Shown here: positions 43,829 through 55,106 of the stretch, piece after piece
How positions within the stretch are numbered: the first letter of the stretch is position 1
Layout: every line of letters starts with the position of its first letter
NCBI GenBank assembly: GCA_020466095.1
Contig: CM035806.1
Coordinates: 63,067,087 to 63,131,086 of the forward strand
Direction: 5' to 3'
DNA from: Chlorops oryzae
Taxonomy: Eukaryota; Arthropoda; Insecta; Diptera; Chloropidae
Length of the DNA: 64,000 nucleotides
Position numbers and translations under genes: made by a program
Notes under the pieces: model-generated
What the model saw: the letters and a program-made list of their open reading frames with translations, nothing else
Told to the model about the DNA's origin: nothing
The model's database searches: none

Positions 43829-43986
43829 CGCTATTTACACGTTAAGACATTTCGATAATGAAACAAATTTTCGATGGCAAGGGACGCAGGTAGGAGAGAA
43901 AAACGCTCCCATACCACATCCCCGCGCGTCCCTAGTCCACAAAAATTGTGCTTCATTATTGAAATGTCTTAATGTGTAAATATCCT
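43829..43986. mobile_element. ~158-bp palindromic MITE
   Basis: Inverted ends around CGCTATTTACACGTTAAGAC and GTCTTAATGTGTAAATATCC, with TTTCGATAATGAA paired to TTCATTATTGAAA. Centre GC-rich. Confidence 0.8.
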
Positions 43987-44457
43987 ATTATGGAGCAAGT
44001 TCCCATCAATTGCTGCTGCTTGTAACCGGTTCTATATATTTTTGAACTTTTTCAATATTTGCATGAATTCATGCGCTATTGGAAATCAACTTGAATTTAT
44101 TTTTCTTTATTTCGCTTTGCTGTTGCACTATACAGTGTAAAATTTTGTGTGCAAGCTTTTTGCCGTGTGGCGACTTGAAAGAAGAAAACTAGCAGATGGG
44201 GATAAAAAAAAACGTTAAGCGATTGTTTCTGTTTGCTTTAATAAATAAATTTATAAAACTGAAAGCAATTTTGAAAAAATACACGATTTCACTTTATTCA
44301 CGCAAATAATAAAAATTTTCCGCCTGCTAATCTCTGATTGAGACGAATACTTTGATAGTGAAAAGTTAAAAAATTTAAATCGACGGGAATATCAAAGAAC
44401 AATTTGCAAGTGTGGCAAAATGTTAATGGTATCATCCTTTCACCCCTTTCACTTTTA
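43987..44457. other. No gene seen
   Basis: Non-coding AT-rich sequence. Confidence 0.4.
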
Positions 44458-44848
44458 GAGCCTATAGTGAGATATGCAGTAACTACTTGCACATTAGGAG
44501 CCAATTCGCTACAACGTCGTAAAGAGTGAGAGAGACAACTATATTCACGCTCCTTGAATACTTCAAAGTATTCCAACAATTTAACACCTTCGAAGTCGGT
44601 GTCAGTATTTCATTTGAAAAATGTGCCGCAATCAGCTGTCCTGGCATTTTCTTCGCATAAAAAATGGACATGTTTATTTCTATGGCGAAGTAAAGCAGGC
44701 AAGTCGCATGCAACCCTGCGCACATGATTACTTGACATCTCAGTATAAGCGAAAGTAAAGTATTTACTTCGAAGTACTTTTCAATTTTTTTTGCACGTAT
44801 TTCTTATGGGAGCTTTACTTACTGCATATCTCAGTATAGGCTTTTAAG
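44458..44848. mobile_element. ~391-bp TIR element
   Basis: Ends AGAGCCTATAGTGAGATATG and inverse of AAAGCCTATACTGAGATATG, then CAGTAA on both sides. A related single end (CCTGCATATCTGCGTAGAGC) is at 54143-54163. Confidence 0.7.
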
Positions 44849-44936
44849 CTCGAGTTTTTCCGAATTAAACTTAGCGTTTAGAAACGAGAACTACGGCCCA
44901 AGTAATACTTGCTACGGCCTCTACTTGAACACTAAG

Positions 44937-45100
44937 TCGAGAGTCAGACACACGAACAAATGTTCTGAAACAATTAAGTAAGTAGAGAAAGACGAGCGAA
45001 GCAAAAAGACGGTTGTTTGTTAAATGTTCTGCGCTCCTCTTTCTTTCTCATACAATCAAATGGAATTGTTCCGAAACATGTTCGTGTGTCTGACTCTCGA
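44937..45100. mobile_element. 164-bp palindromic MITE
   Basis: Ends TCGAGAGTCAGACACACGAA and TTCGTGTGTCTGACTCTCGA, with GAAACAATT/AATTGTTCC further in. Confidence 0.85.
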
Positions 45101-45139
45101 GTAAAATAACATTTCACGATATGTCCTTACCATGTGTAC

Positions 45140-45538
45140 CAGGGATGAAAAAGTCGGTACAACTGTACCTTTTTCGGCCCTTTTTTACTTCAAAGGTACA
45201 TTAAGTACAATTGCTTCGTTTTAGGTACATTGTGTTTTTAAAAAAATTTTCCGGTCACTAAACCAAAAGAATGTGTTAGTAACAAGTGTTAAATTGCAAT
45301 ATTATTATTATTTTTATTTGCTTTAAGAAAATTTGTCTGCCAGCTACCCAGTAATGTCAAATTTTTTAAAAAATTGTATACCTTTGTTGATATACTGAAT
45401 GAATGTTAAGTTTTTAATACAAAATTTTTTATAAAACCAATAAATAAATGGCTAATGATTTTAGGTACATTGGTACTCAAAAAGGTAAATTTTTTTGTGA
45501 AATTAGGTACATATTGAAATTCTCATTTTTCATCCCTG
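45140..45538. mobile_element. 399-bp hAT-type element with 8-bp target duplication
   Basis: Ends CAGGGATGAAAAAG and TTTTTCATCCCTG, flanked by ATGTGTAC at 45132-45139 and 45539-45546. Subterminal AGGTACAT repeats in both orientations. Non-autonomous. Confidence 0.93.
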
Positions 45539-46562
45539 ATGTGTACTGACAAATGAATTGCCCAGCAAAACACGATACCTGTTTGCACTCACACATTTAC
45601 AAAACATCATGCTACCCCTTCAAGCCGGATACGCGTATTAAAATAGTTTAAAACCCGTATCGATACGCGTATGCTCTCAGTCAAACGTAAATGGACGAAT
45701 ATAGATTTATACGGCACGTTTAAAAATGTATTTGAATTTGTTTAATTCGACTAAGCAATGAGACATTGCGCTATTTACTCCATACAATACTACAAGTGAC
45801 ACTTGGATATGGCGGGAAAAAATCACCGAGACGGGTGAGGGGAGGTGGACCTCTACTAGGTAGGCACCTTGTCGTGGTGTAGGGGCTTAGCTACAACCCG
45901 CGCCACACCGAAATGAATGCCACCAGCACTCTCATGGGGTCCTGGGGTCAGTCAGATTGGTATCTGGATCGGGGAGTACAACCAAGATCTACCGATAGGT
46001 TAAGGTAGCTTGTGTTGTCTGTAGTTTATGTTTGTGTTTGTTCTGTAGGTAGTGGGGAGGAGGCTAGCTAGCCAGGTCTGAATGGCTATTAACATCCAGC
46101 GTCTCAGGGAGCAGGCGAACGGCAGGGACCGTCGCTGAGGTGCTAGCTAATTGGTCAGCCTCGTAAGAAGAAGTGCGTCTGTCTATCAGACCAATGGACA
46201 GTGTTTGGTACGGTCATGTCTCTGCCAAACTCTGTCCGCCGACAGTCGTGCGGGGGTGAAGGAAAACACCCTGGGTTTGCAAGGGGGGAATAAGTGACAT
46301 TGTTTTTGATAAGTGTTTAGTAGCGTAAAGGGTGACAGCTTAGATTTGAATGAGCAGAATGAATGAGACCCAAACAACCCCCTAAGCTGCGGTGGAACAG
46401 CTATACCTGCAGCACTTGGTCGCGGGGTAGAGCGGCGTAATAGCGAACTGCGGATACCGGGCGACCTCCGCTTTTAATTAGCCTTCCGTCGGTACAAGGG
46501 CTCTGCCGACGGTGACTGTTTACTTCCCTATTACTCGTGGGAATCACATGAATGAAAATTAA

Positions 46563-47576
46563 AAAAATTCAAAAGGGGTTGATGCGCTTCTTACAGCATC
46601 AAACACTGCTGCTGCCGGGCAGCCTGTGAGTGACGTCCTTATGACCATAGGGTCTAAGGACAAAGGTAAAAATGCAGATGGCGCTGCTGGGCACATCTGC
46701 GAGAAATCAAAAATTGTGGAAAATGCCGGTTTTCGACAATTGAGCGAGTTGAGCGGCACAGACACAGACGTGTCCGACGCAGCACCAATTAAAAGATTGG
46801 TAAGTTATTGCTTTTCAAATAAGTTACAATTTATTGTTGGTTGCGATGCCAATGCGCATCACACCGTATGGGGTAGTACTGGAGTTAATAACCGGGGACA
46901 AATGTTTTTGGAATACCTCATGGGCAACAACATTAGCATTTTGAACAAGGGTTCAGAACCCACCTTTATTAACTCCATTAGAATAGATGTACTTGATCTC
47001 ACTTTATCTAGCCAATTTATCTCCAATTATGTTGTTAACTGGAGAGTCTCGAAGGATATTTCCTTATCTGATCACCAGCATATTCTTTTTGATTTGCCAG
47101 GACAGAACACTTATGATAACATCTTAAGTAAGCACATCAACTGGAGTGCTTACAAGCTAACCCTAGCCAGCAAGACTGATTTGCTGATCAACACTATCAA
47201 CTCTGTTGAGGAGTTGGATGTGGCAACTAATCAACTTAATCTGGCGATCTCCCTCGCCCGTCAGGAAGCCTGTAAAGTCAAACCACGTTACTCCAGGCGG
47301 GATGTGCCATGGTGGAACAACAGGCTTAATGATATGCGTAGGGAGGTTAGGAAGCTTTTCAACGCAGCGAAGCGTTCAGGGAAATGGGAGACCTATAAAA
47401 GATCCCTGACCACATATAATAATGAAATTAGGAAATCGAAAAGGACTTTCTGGAGAACCTTCTGCGTCAGTATCAACGACTGCCCACAGGCGGCTCGCCT
47501 ACATAAAGTTCTGAGGAAAACTCTTACAAACGACATTAGTCTTTTGAAAAAGAGTGACGGCCTCAAACGGCAGTGA
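46563..47576 (+). pseudogene. LINE ORF1 remnant fused to endonuclease C-terminal half
   Basis: The frame runs from an ORF1-like polar segment (KGKNADGAAGHICEKSKI) into endonuclease motifs: VGCDANAHHTVWGS (catalytic Asp/Asn-Ala-His region), FINSIRIDVLDLTLSS and the terminal SDHQHILFDL. The N-terminal catalytic Asn and Glu motifs of an APE-like endonuclease are missing. The following linker (RRDVPWWNNRLNDMRREVRK) is typical of LINE proteins between endonuclease and polymerase. Confidence 0.85.
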
Positions 47577-48475
47577 AACACTACAACACTTGCTAAACGT
47601 ACATTTTCCCGGGTCGATCTTAGGGGACGACCTTGATGTAAATCATGTTGCAAACTATGAGCAACCTCACAGCAGACTCAGGTCTCTGTCAGGCCTCATA
47701 TTTGACACTGACAAACTGAGATGGACTATAAGTTCTTTCAGTCCACTCAAGTCTCCGGGAATAGACGGCATTTTTCCGGCTCTCCTTCAGAACGGCATAG
47801 ACGTCCTTTCTGAAACGCTAATCGCCCTCTTCCGGGCTAGTCTCTGTTGGGGGTATATACCCAAACCCAAAATGTGGTAACACACCCAGTGAAGACGAGA
47901 AGTCTTACAGACCAATAAGTCTAACATCTTTTCTCCTGAAAACTATGGAACGATTAATTGATCTTTACATTCGTGCGGAATTGTTGAATACTCAACCTCT
48001 GCATCGCACGCAATTCGCTTATTCTAAAGGAAAATCAACCGAATTGGCCTTGCATAGCCTTGTGTGTAAAATTGAAAAAGCCCACTACAACAAAGAAACT
48101 GCTCTGTGCGCTTTCTTGGATATAGAAGGAGCATTTGACAACACGAGCTATGGCTCAATAACAAATGCTCTAAGAAATAGGAATATCAATTCCAACATCA
48201 TATCTTCGATTGAGGTTATGCTTCGAAACAGAAAAATTAAGTCGACTCTAGGCAACAGCACGAGAGCGGTGAGTGCTGTCAAAGGTTGCCCACAGGGAGG
48301 GGTGTTGTCTCCTTTACTGTGGTCAGTGGTTGTCGACGAGCTGCTTATTTACTTAGAAAATAATGGTTGTGATGCCATTGGTTACGCTGATGACCTTGTA
48401 ATTACAGTGTCCGGAAAACACGATAGTTGTCTGTCCGAGATTATGGCAGGACACCTTCGACGCGTAGTGACGTAG
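47554..48475 (+). pseudogene. LINE reverse transcriptase fragments
   Basis: Two frames: 47554-47880 has SSFSPLKSPGIDGIFPALLQ (RT domain 1), and 47945-48475 has TQFAYSKGKSTELALHSL, CAFLDIEGAFDNTSY (domain A aspartates), KGCPQGGVLSPLLWSVVVDE (domain B) and GYADDLVITVSG (catalytic YADD). They are separated by a frameshift near 47880, and the second ends in a premature stop. Confidence 0.9.
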
Positions 48476-48517
48476 TGTGAGGGTGAAGGGCTTGCAATAA
48501 ACCCGCGGAAAACTGTC

Positions 48518-49675
48518 GTGGTTCCCTTTACATTGAAACGTAAGTTGAACTTGGGTTCTATCTTCCTAGGTGATTTTAACATTCCCTATTCCAACGAAGT
48601 AAAATATTTAGGACTTACCCTCGATAGCAAACTAAATTGGAACACTCATTTCGAAAAAGCCTATACTAAAGCACTAAGAGCCCTATGGGTAACGCGGTCT
48701 TGTATAGAAAAAACTTGGGGCCTTAACCCCAAAATTATTTTCTGGATCTACCAGGCAGTGGTACGTTCAATTTTCACATATGGGTGTCTAGTCTGGTGGC
48801 AAGAGGTCACGCAAACTAAATCCATTACCATGTGTTCAAAACTTCAGAGACTTGCGTGTCTCTTAATAACCGGTGCGATGAAGACATGCCCTACAGCAGC
48901 ACTTCAAGCTATCGTTGGGCTGACTCCCTTGCACATTCACGTCCAAACATCAGCTGCACTTTCTGCAATTAGGCTGAAGATACCAACCAAACAGCTTCTT
49001 CCTGACTATGGTCATCAAAGGATTTTGAAGTGGTTTGTAGTCAACAAAATACCACTTTGCGTGAGTGATTTTATTGACGCAGAGCTCCACTTTGGAAGGA
49101 AATTCAAAGTGCACTTCCCATCCCGGTCAACGTGGTCGAATGGAGGCCCTCAGATTGACCCCAAAAGCTTGATTTGGTACACCGATGGATCAAAATTGGA
49201 TAACGGGACTGGTGCAGGTATATATGGACCAAGCACAAGTATATCGGAACCTATGGGCATATGGCCTAGTGTCTTCCAAGCCGAAATCCACGCAATAAAT
49301 ATATGCGTAAGATCCATAATCAGCAAAAACCCCGTGGGCCAAAGGATTGTCATATTTTCTGACAGTCAGGCCTCTATTAAAGCCCTATCATCTTGGGCTT
49401 TTAAGTCAAAGCAAGTCCTCGAATGCTTTGGACTACTTCAGAAACTAGCGACACGCAATAAAGTTGATTTATTTTGGGTCCCTGGTCACACGGGGATTGA
49501 TGGTAATGAGCTAGCTGACAGTCTAGCAAGAAAGGTATCAAACACCCCTTTTACCGGTCCTCAGCCTTTTTGTGGGTTGAACTGGGCGGGTATTAAAGAA
49601 AAAATCAGAGAGAAAGAAAATCTTCTTCGCCTTGTGTACTGGGACGACTTTCCTGGACTGAGGCAGAGTAAATAG
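48518..49675 (+). pseudogene. LINE RT thumb and RNase H domain
   Basis: VKYLGLTLDSKLNWNTHFEK (RT thumb-side motif), AVVRSIFTYGCLVWW, then an RNase H domain: LIWYTDGSKLDNGTGAGIYG, FQAEIHAINICV, IVIFSDSQASIKALSS and LFWVPGHTGIDGNELADSLA, with the D-E-D-D residues all present. RNase H in this position points to LOA/I/R1-type rather than jockey-type LINEs. Confidence 0.9.
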
Positions 49676-49732
49676 CTTATAAAACCTTACTCTTACTCCA
49701 ATATTCTTAAGCTTTCAAAAGATAGCATAAGA

Positions 49733-49990
49733 TTGCTTACGGGTTTTCTTACTGGCCATTTTGGGCTTAAGTATCACATGCCCAAACTTCGCCTTTCCGA
49801 TAATTCGGAATGCAGATTATGCCTCGAAGACGAGGAAACAACTTTGCACATTCTTTGCGAATGTCCTGCCTTAGTACATCACAGAAGAAATGTATTCCAT
49901 TCGGAATTTCTGTCATTAGGACAAATTAGGAATTCTTCTCCAGAGGTGATTCTGGACTTTGTTAGGAGAGCTATAAGGAGCTTTTCATAA
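49733..49990 (+). pseudogene. LINE C-terminal Cys/His region
   Basis: Contains CRLCLEDEETTLHILCECPAL, a CxxC-x8-H-x4-C type motif at the end of many LINE ORF2 proteins, and ends at TAA just before the 3' UTR. Separated from the RNase H frame by a stop and a short frame change at 49675-49732. Confidence 0.8.
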
Positions 49991-50059
49991 AAATAGTGAA
50001 TCTTGGCACAATAGGTCATCTAGGCCGCAGTGCTAGCCTTTGGGAAGATTCACGCTCCA

Positions 50060-50060
<1 letters not shown>

Positions 50061-50105
<45 letters not shown>
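50061..50105 (+). repeat. (ATT)n tail of the LINE
   Basis: About 15 ATT units ending exactly where the target duplication begins. Simple-repeat tails instead of poly-A are characteristic of I/LOA-type LINEs. Confidence 0.95.
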
Positions 50106-50106
<1 letters not shown>

Positions 50107-50117
50107 GGGGAGGTGGA

Positions 50118-50556
50118 AAAATTGTATGTAACATGGACTTTCACCACACAGATTGGACATTCAACAAAAGTAATACAGCTGCAAAAAAGTTTAGACTTTC
50201 ACCAAAACGCGTGTACGTACAATGCCAGTGTCACTAACACACAGTCAAGAACAAATTTCAACTCCCCATAGCTATCAGTCGTTTTCAGTCGCACTCATTT
50301 CGACTATTCTCTCTGTCCTTTTCGCTCTTATGTATTCTTATCAAACCTACAAATAAATATTTAAAAAAATGAGAGTGTCTTGTAGTATTGTATGATTTAC
50401 TTGATGAATAAAATGTGACGTGATAGTTGTGGAAATTTTGCACAATTTTGATACAGTTTTTAAAAAATTGCGCAGTTTCGTGCAGTACGGGAACATACCT
50501 TATGCCCCGGTTGCACTTAGCGGATTTCCTCATTACCGCGCTAATGAAGCCATTAT
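50118..50556. other. Short dispersed repeat pieces, no gene
   Basis: 50281-50345 matches the left flank of the foldback element at 5740-5810. 50440-50500 matches one end of the GGTCTGTTCCCGTACT MITE. Confidence 0.45.
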
Positions 50557-51131
50557 GCCCTTTTACATTAGGGAAATTATTGCCGGCAATTTTATTTTTA
50601 TAGGCGAGACGAAGAGCGGGGCAGGTTGAGAAAAATTGCTCGTTTTAGAATTGCCCGTACTCGGCAATTCCGTTTTGATCTCTTTCCTTGTATCAAACAT
50701 GAAGTGGGCTGCGACCAGATTTTTGACATTTTCTTTAATCGCTTTCATCTTTCGGCGTGTAAAGACGGGGAATTTGTTCGGGAAATTAATTATAATTATA
50801 ATAATAATAAAAATTAAAAATTTTGGAATGTTTTTTTCTAATTTTTTTATTTCTTTTTTAATTTTTTTTTATGAAATGAACTCAGTTATTTAAGTTTTTT
50901 TATTATGTAGATATAAAGTATTCTTAAAATCAAAAATAGATCAGGGATGCATAAATATATTATATTAATGTATTATAAAAATCAACCCTGCACGAACGGG
51001 GCAAACGTCAAAAACAGGTAAGAGAAACTAAAAATTGCCAGGCAATTTGTTCATACGTGTAAAAGGTAGGGCAACTTAAAACGAAAATTTTATAAAAATT
51101 GCCGGCAATAATTGCCCTAATGTAAAAGGGC
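50557..51131. mobile_element. 575-bp TIR element (GCCCTTTTACATTAGGG ends)
   Basis: Inverted ends of about 37 bp with one mismatch, starting GCCCTTTTACATTAGGG and continuing through TTATTGCCGGCAATTTT. The flanking sequence is also weakly mirrored (CTAATGAAGC against GCTTTCATTA), so the true ends may lie slightly further out. Interior shares GGCGAGACGAAG with 62013-62024. Confidence 0.8.
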
Positions 51132-51507
51132 ACATTAAGCTTTCATTACCCATTCAAAATGATGGCAGATAATGAGACGGTAATGACCAGACTGAGTAAA
51201 AAAAAGTCTGAAAAACCCAAAAATAAGCGCTATAAAAAGCTCGAAAAAACAAGGAAAATAGTCCAAAAAATATGCAGTTAAAATTAATTTTTTATTCAGT
51301 GGACTTATTTATTAAAATATATGACTAGATGTTGTTTCACATTTTCAAACAAAAAATGTCAGCGCTTCTCGCTTAAAAGGTTTTTATACAATGAAAAAGA
51401 ACGTTCAACGTCTGAAGAGGTAAGGGGGCCAAATTTGAAAACAAACTCAAACGTAAATACGCGATCGAACGTATACGCAAGCATTATACACACCGTTTAG
51501 AAGAGTC
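51132..51507. other. No gene seen
   Basis: Non-coding AT-rich sequence. Confidence 0.4.
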
Positions 51508-51510
51508 ATT

Positions 51511-51802
51511 AGTGGTATTCAAGCAGGCTCGGAAATAGCTAGGTGCAAATTTTGCGCGCGGAAATTTTGAACTATTGCTTGAATGACCCTTATGCAAAGC
51601 GTGTGTAAAAATTTTGCGAAAACAGCTGGTTTCAATGTTTGCCTTGGTGAAAGAAGGAGAAGCAAATATCGCGCATATTTTGCGCATCACAGTAGGCGTG
51701 CAAAATTTGCGAGGCTGCGGAAACTATTTTTCATACAAAATAATTTGCGAGCTCGCGAAATTTCCGAGGGCGCAAATCTTGCGTACCTGCTTGAATACCA
51801 CT
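51511..51802. mobile_element. 292-bp AGTGGTATTCAAGCA MITE
   Basis: Third full-length copy of the 292-bp form, flanked by ATT at 51508-51510 and 51803-51805. Confidence 0.92.
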
Positions 51803-51805
51803 ATT

Positions 51806-52548
51806 GACTCAACAGTGTTCAATTTTTTCGGAAATTAGGTAGGAAAAGGCATTTAAAATAGTACTATTAACCAAAAATAAAGAAAATAGCTCGCACTACT
51901 AAAATATGCACAAATAGTAAAAAGTCGCTCGCACTACTAAAATATGCAAAAATAGTATGACGTTGCAAAAACAAGCATTTATTCACTCTGGTAATGACAC
52001 ATTCACTTTTAATTAGGTTTAATGGACATGGTTGCATTCCATATTCTTGCATTTATCGAGTGTATCGCCATCTCTAGTAAGTGAAAATGCAACTCTACTT
52101 TCCAAGATCAGCTGATTTTCAAAAGAATTGGATTCCGCCAAAAAACAAATTTAAAAGCTTTTTGGCGAAATAAATCTTGTTTTCGCACTGCCAGTGGTCA
52201 AGCAAAAAGCCCATTATAAGATTTTGCTGACCAAAACTAATAGGTTAGTCCCGGTTTAAACAGGGAGATAAAACGCGAGACACTGGACGGAAACATATGA
52301 GAGTGACAGAGACGCAAGACATTCCATCTCCGTCATTCTCATGTGTTTCTTTCCATTATATAAATAAATAAATAAATAAATTTCAGACAGACACCCTCCT
52401 CTCCCTCCCACGGTAGTAACAGTCACACATGTAAAATTTTTGTTCTGCCATTATGAAATAAAATTATAAAGTCTTTTTATAATAAAATAGTTGCTTTAGA
52501 AAAACCTTTATATCGTGAAAAAGGTTTGTGTCACAGTTATTAGATTTG
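51806..52548. other. No gene seen; short microsatellite
   Basis: An imperfect 30-bp repeat (CTCGCACTACTAAAATATGC twice, 51891-51950) and an (AAAT)n run near 52361-52381. No coding evidence. Confidence 0.45.
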
Positions 52549-52805
52549 ACATATCGCACCTTTGCTAATAAATCGGCACAATTCAAAAATTTTTAAATCA
52601 ACTTTTTTATGTTCGATTGCATTTTTCTGTTAGAAACTCAACACCTAGAAAATTAGCGCTTATATTGACAGATGCAGCAGTCGATTGAGAGTAATAAAAG
52701 TTTAGAAAAAATATTATTTCTCCTTAGTTTAAAGAGAGATTGAATGATTTTAGAGAAATGCGAAATTTCGAATTGTGCCGATTTAGTAGCAAGGGTGCGA
52801 TATGT
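52549..52805. mobile_element. 257-bp MITE (ACATATCGCACC ends)
   Basis: Relative of 38122-38380: same terminal 12 bp, then TTTGCTAATAAATCGGCACA and inverse. The subterminal sequences differ between the two, so only the extreme ends are conserved. Confidence 0.8.
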
Positions 52806-52842
52806 ACACACCATTGATTGGCTCACAATTTAAGATATCAGG

Positions 52843-52966
52843 GGCCCTACTGCAATTTTCGTAAACGCAAAAAACGCAACGCAATTCAACATTTTGCATT
52901 GAAATTTCAATACAACATTTTAAATAGCGTTGCGTTTGTTGCGTTAACGAAAACTGTAATAGGGCC
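52843..52966. mobile_element. 124-bp palindromic MITE
   Basis: Ends GGCCCTACTGCAATTTTCGT and inverse of GGCCCTATTACAGTTTTCGT, then AACGCAA on both sides. Confidence 0.8.
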
Positions 52967-53491
52967 GCAGTTTTGGAATGCGGACTGATAACGGCTGATC
53001 TATGTTCATTCAAATTCCAAAAAAAAAAAAATTAAGATCTTTCATAAATTTTTCAATTTTTTGACTTTGAGCATCATTTTACACCATTCATTTAACGATC
53101 TGGAATATCTTTTTCACGTCACGTTAAAGAATGGTGTTTTAAGAACATAAAAGAATTAAAAATTTTAAAATATTTTAAACCATATATGAGAAAAATGAGT
53201 TTCAAAAAAGAAATGGTCGTAAAAAATTCTTACACGATTTTTTCGAAATTCTGACATGATGGATTTTTTTCAATTTTTCAGCACACAAAAATCTAATAGA
53301 AACTCTACTGCAACTCAAAAGACGAAAATCAAATTTCAATTCTGCAGGCCTGTGTTAATATTCTTATTTTAGCGTGTTACGTAACAAACGCAGGGAACCG
53401 TCCCTCCCCAATGTAACGTTTCGTAACAATTTCCTAAGCTCTCCCTCCCTCCTTCCGCGTTACGTTTTGGCAAGCTGTCATTTCTTGATTT
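52967..53491. other. No gene seen
   Basis: AT-rich sequence without recognisable elements. Confidence 0.4.
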
Positions 53492-53940
53492 GTACGAGGG
53501 TACTTTGAAATGTTTCCAACTTTAACGTGAAGATGACGCCTCTGTTGACGAGTACTCACCAAAATTGCATGGATTTTGGACGCTGTTTTTATTGGCCGTA
53601 ATAGCTTGGGAGAAGATGAGCGTTCGGGACGTCCAAAACCTGCAAACACTGATGATAACATCGATAAAATTCACCAAATAGTGCCGAAGGACCGTCAAAT
53701 TAAAGTCAGAGATCTGCCAGAGGCCATTAACAAGTCCAAAGAACTTTTTTGTCACATATTGAATCAAGACTTGGGCATGAAAAAGCTTTCCGCGTGTTGT
53801 GTGCCGCGTTTGCTTACATTAGACCCAAAACTTGTCGAAATAAATATTTTGAACGCTCTGTTGCCGCACGTTGGGCGTTAAAAAAATCAGAGTTTTGGCG
53901 CCGTGTTTAGACTTATGGCCTCTACGCAGATATTCAGGAA
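53492..53940 (+). pseudogene. mariner transposase relic
   Basis: Begins with a mariner-type end (TACGAGGGTACTTTGAAATG). In shifting frames it encodes the N-terminal DNA-binding region: ERSGRPKPANTDDNIDKIHQ, KDRQIKVRDLPEA, ILNQDLGMKKLSACCVPRLL, the helix-turn-helix-to-linker region of mariner transposases (SGRP...TDENV..., DLGM+K..A+WVPRLLT). The DDD catalytic core is missing. Frameshifts and truncation make it inactive. Confidence 0.8.
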
Positions 53941-55106
53941 GTATGGATCTCGTTCTTGTGAAAATAAAGGAAATCAGAGTTGAAATTTCAATGACAGGTC
54001 GACAGAAATATAGAAAATATATGATTTAAATGCAAACCTGCATGTTCGATTGCTGTTAATCTGCGTATTCGTTGAAGTATCAGAAGTAACTTAAAGTACT
54101 TCTTCGTTTTTTTGCATGTGTTTAGTATAGAAAATTTACTTCCTGCATATCTGCGTAGAGCCCATTACAAGGAAATTATGTATAAAAATATAAAGTTTTA
54201 CAAAATATGTCTCGTATCTTTGTTGGGTCACAAACTTTTCACACAACCGCAGTACAATTGGAATCAGCTGTTTAGCTAATGACAAATCGGTTAATTGATT
54301 GTGGAACCACATCTCATTAACTTTTCATTAGCGCTAATGAATAAGTGGAACTGTAGCATTATATGTACATATACAGTGCACTCGGGATAACGTCGACAAA
54401 TTAAAGCCGCTAGTGTTGACGTTTACCATATTATTGACGTTTTTTGAATGTCCTCATTTTGGAACTGTCGGAACTATAGTTCTAATTCAAACAAATGTTT
54501 TTAAAAAAAATTAAAGAAATATTTTACATAAGATCATTTTGCTTACCGTTGATTTGATTGATTGAGTGATTTTTAGAGAGTTAGACGCAAGCGATCCGAT
54601 TTTATCTTCTCTTCACAAATAAGATAAACTGGAAATTTCGCGCGTTAAGTTCGATTTGAAATAGCGCGTGGGCTGATAAAAATATAACGCAGAGGGCGCA
54701 TGGGCCGTGTCTCTATTGGCGCGATAATTGTTCGAAAATGCAACTATGAGTGAGCTGCCCGAGCAGGCACCGCAAACTCCTCTCCTTTTCGCCTACGGTC
54801 CTCGCCCCAAGCTTCGAGCTGCCCCGAAAGTACCGTACTATTTCATATCGGTCTTTACTCGATATTTTTCCACAAAATGCCACCGAGAAAAACTTTAAGC
54901 GAAAAAATGTATGACCCCCTTTTAGAGATCCGATTTTTGTCGGAACATATCTGGTCACTTTTTCTTAATCTCTTGGAAGTATATTTAACCAACAACTTTG
55001 CAACTTAAAATATAGGCCTTAAAACGACCAAAACAAAATTCAAATATGACTCGTAATATGAAAGTTTAAACGTTATTTGAAACTCGGGACAATAGAAAGT
55101 CAAATA
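53941..55106. other. 3' side of drosha; minor repeat fragment
   Basis: 54060-54180 carries one end of the TIR element at 44458-44848. 54713-54958 has an open minus-strand frame with no motifs. The rest is unassigned and includes the drosha 3' UTR. Confidence 0.4.

Larger units (their letters stand above)
45838..50117 (+). mobile_element. LOA/I-group LINE with internal deletion and 12-bp target duplication
   Basis: Element 45850-50105 flanked by AGGGGAGGTGGA (45838-45849 and 50106-50117). It starts with a GC-rich 5' region (CCTCTACTAGGTAGGCACC), followed by a short ORF1-like remnant (about 46560-46795), and ends in (ATT)n. That remnant is fused directly to the middle of the endonuclease domain, so most of ORF1 and the endonuclease N terminus are deleted. 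Reverse transcriptase, RNase H and a C-terminal Cys/His motif follow. Frameshifts near 47570, 47880-47940 and 48475-48515 and a stop at 49675 make it non-autonomous. The apparently intact 5' end and clean target duplication argue that the deletion happened after, or was carried through, a full-length insertion. Confidence 0.9.

Noticed and set aside
46559..46765. Minus-strand frames overlapping the LINE (also 47393-47653, 48382-48582, 49150-49353)
   Set aside because: Antisense shadows of the retrotransposon frames.
54374..54480. CAGTGCACTCGGGATAACG as a pogo/Tigger end
   Set aside because: Preceded by TA, but no inverted partner found downstream.
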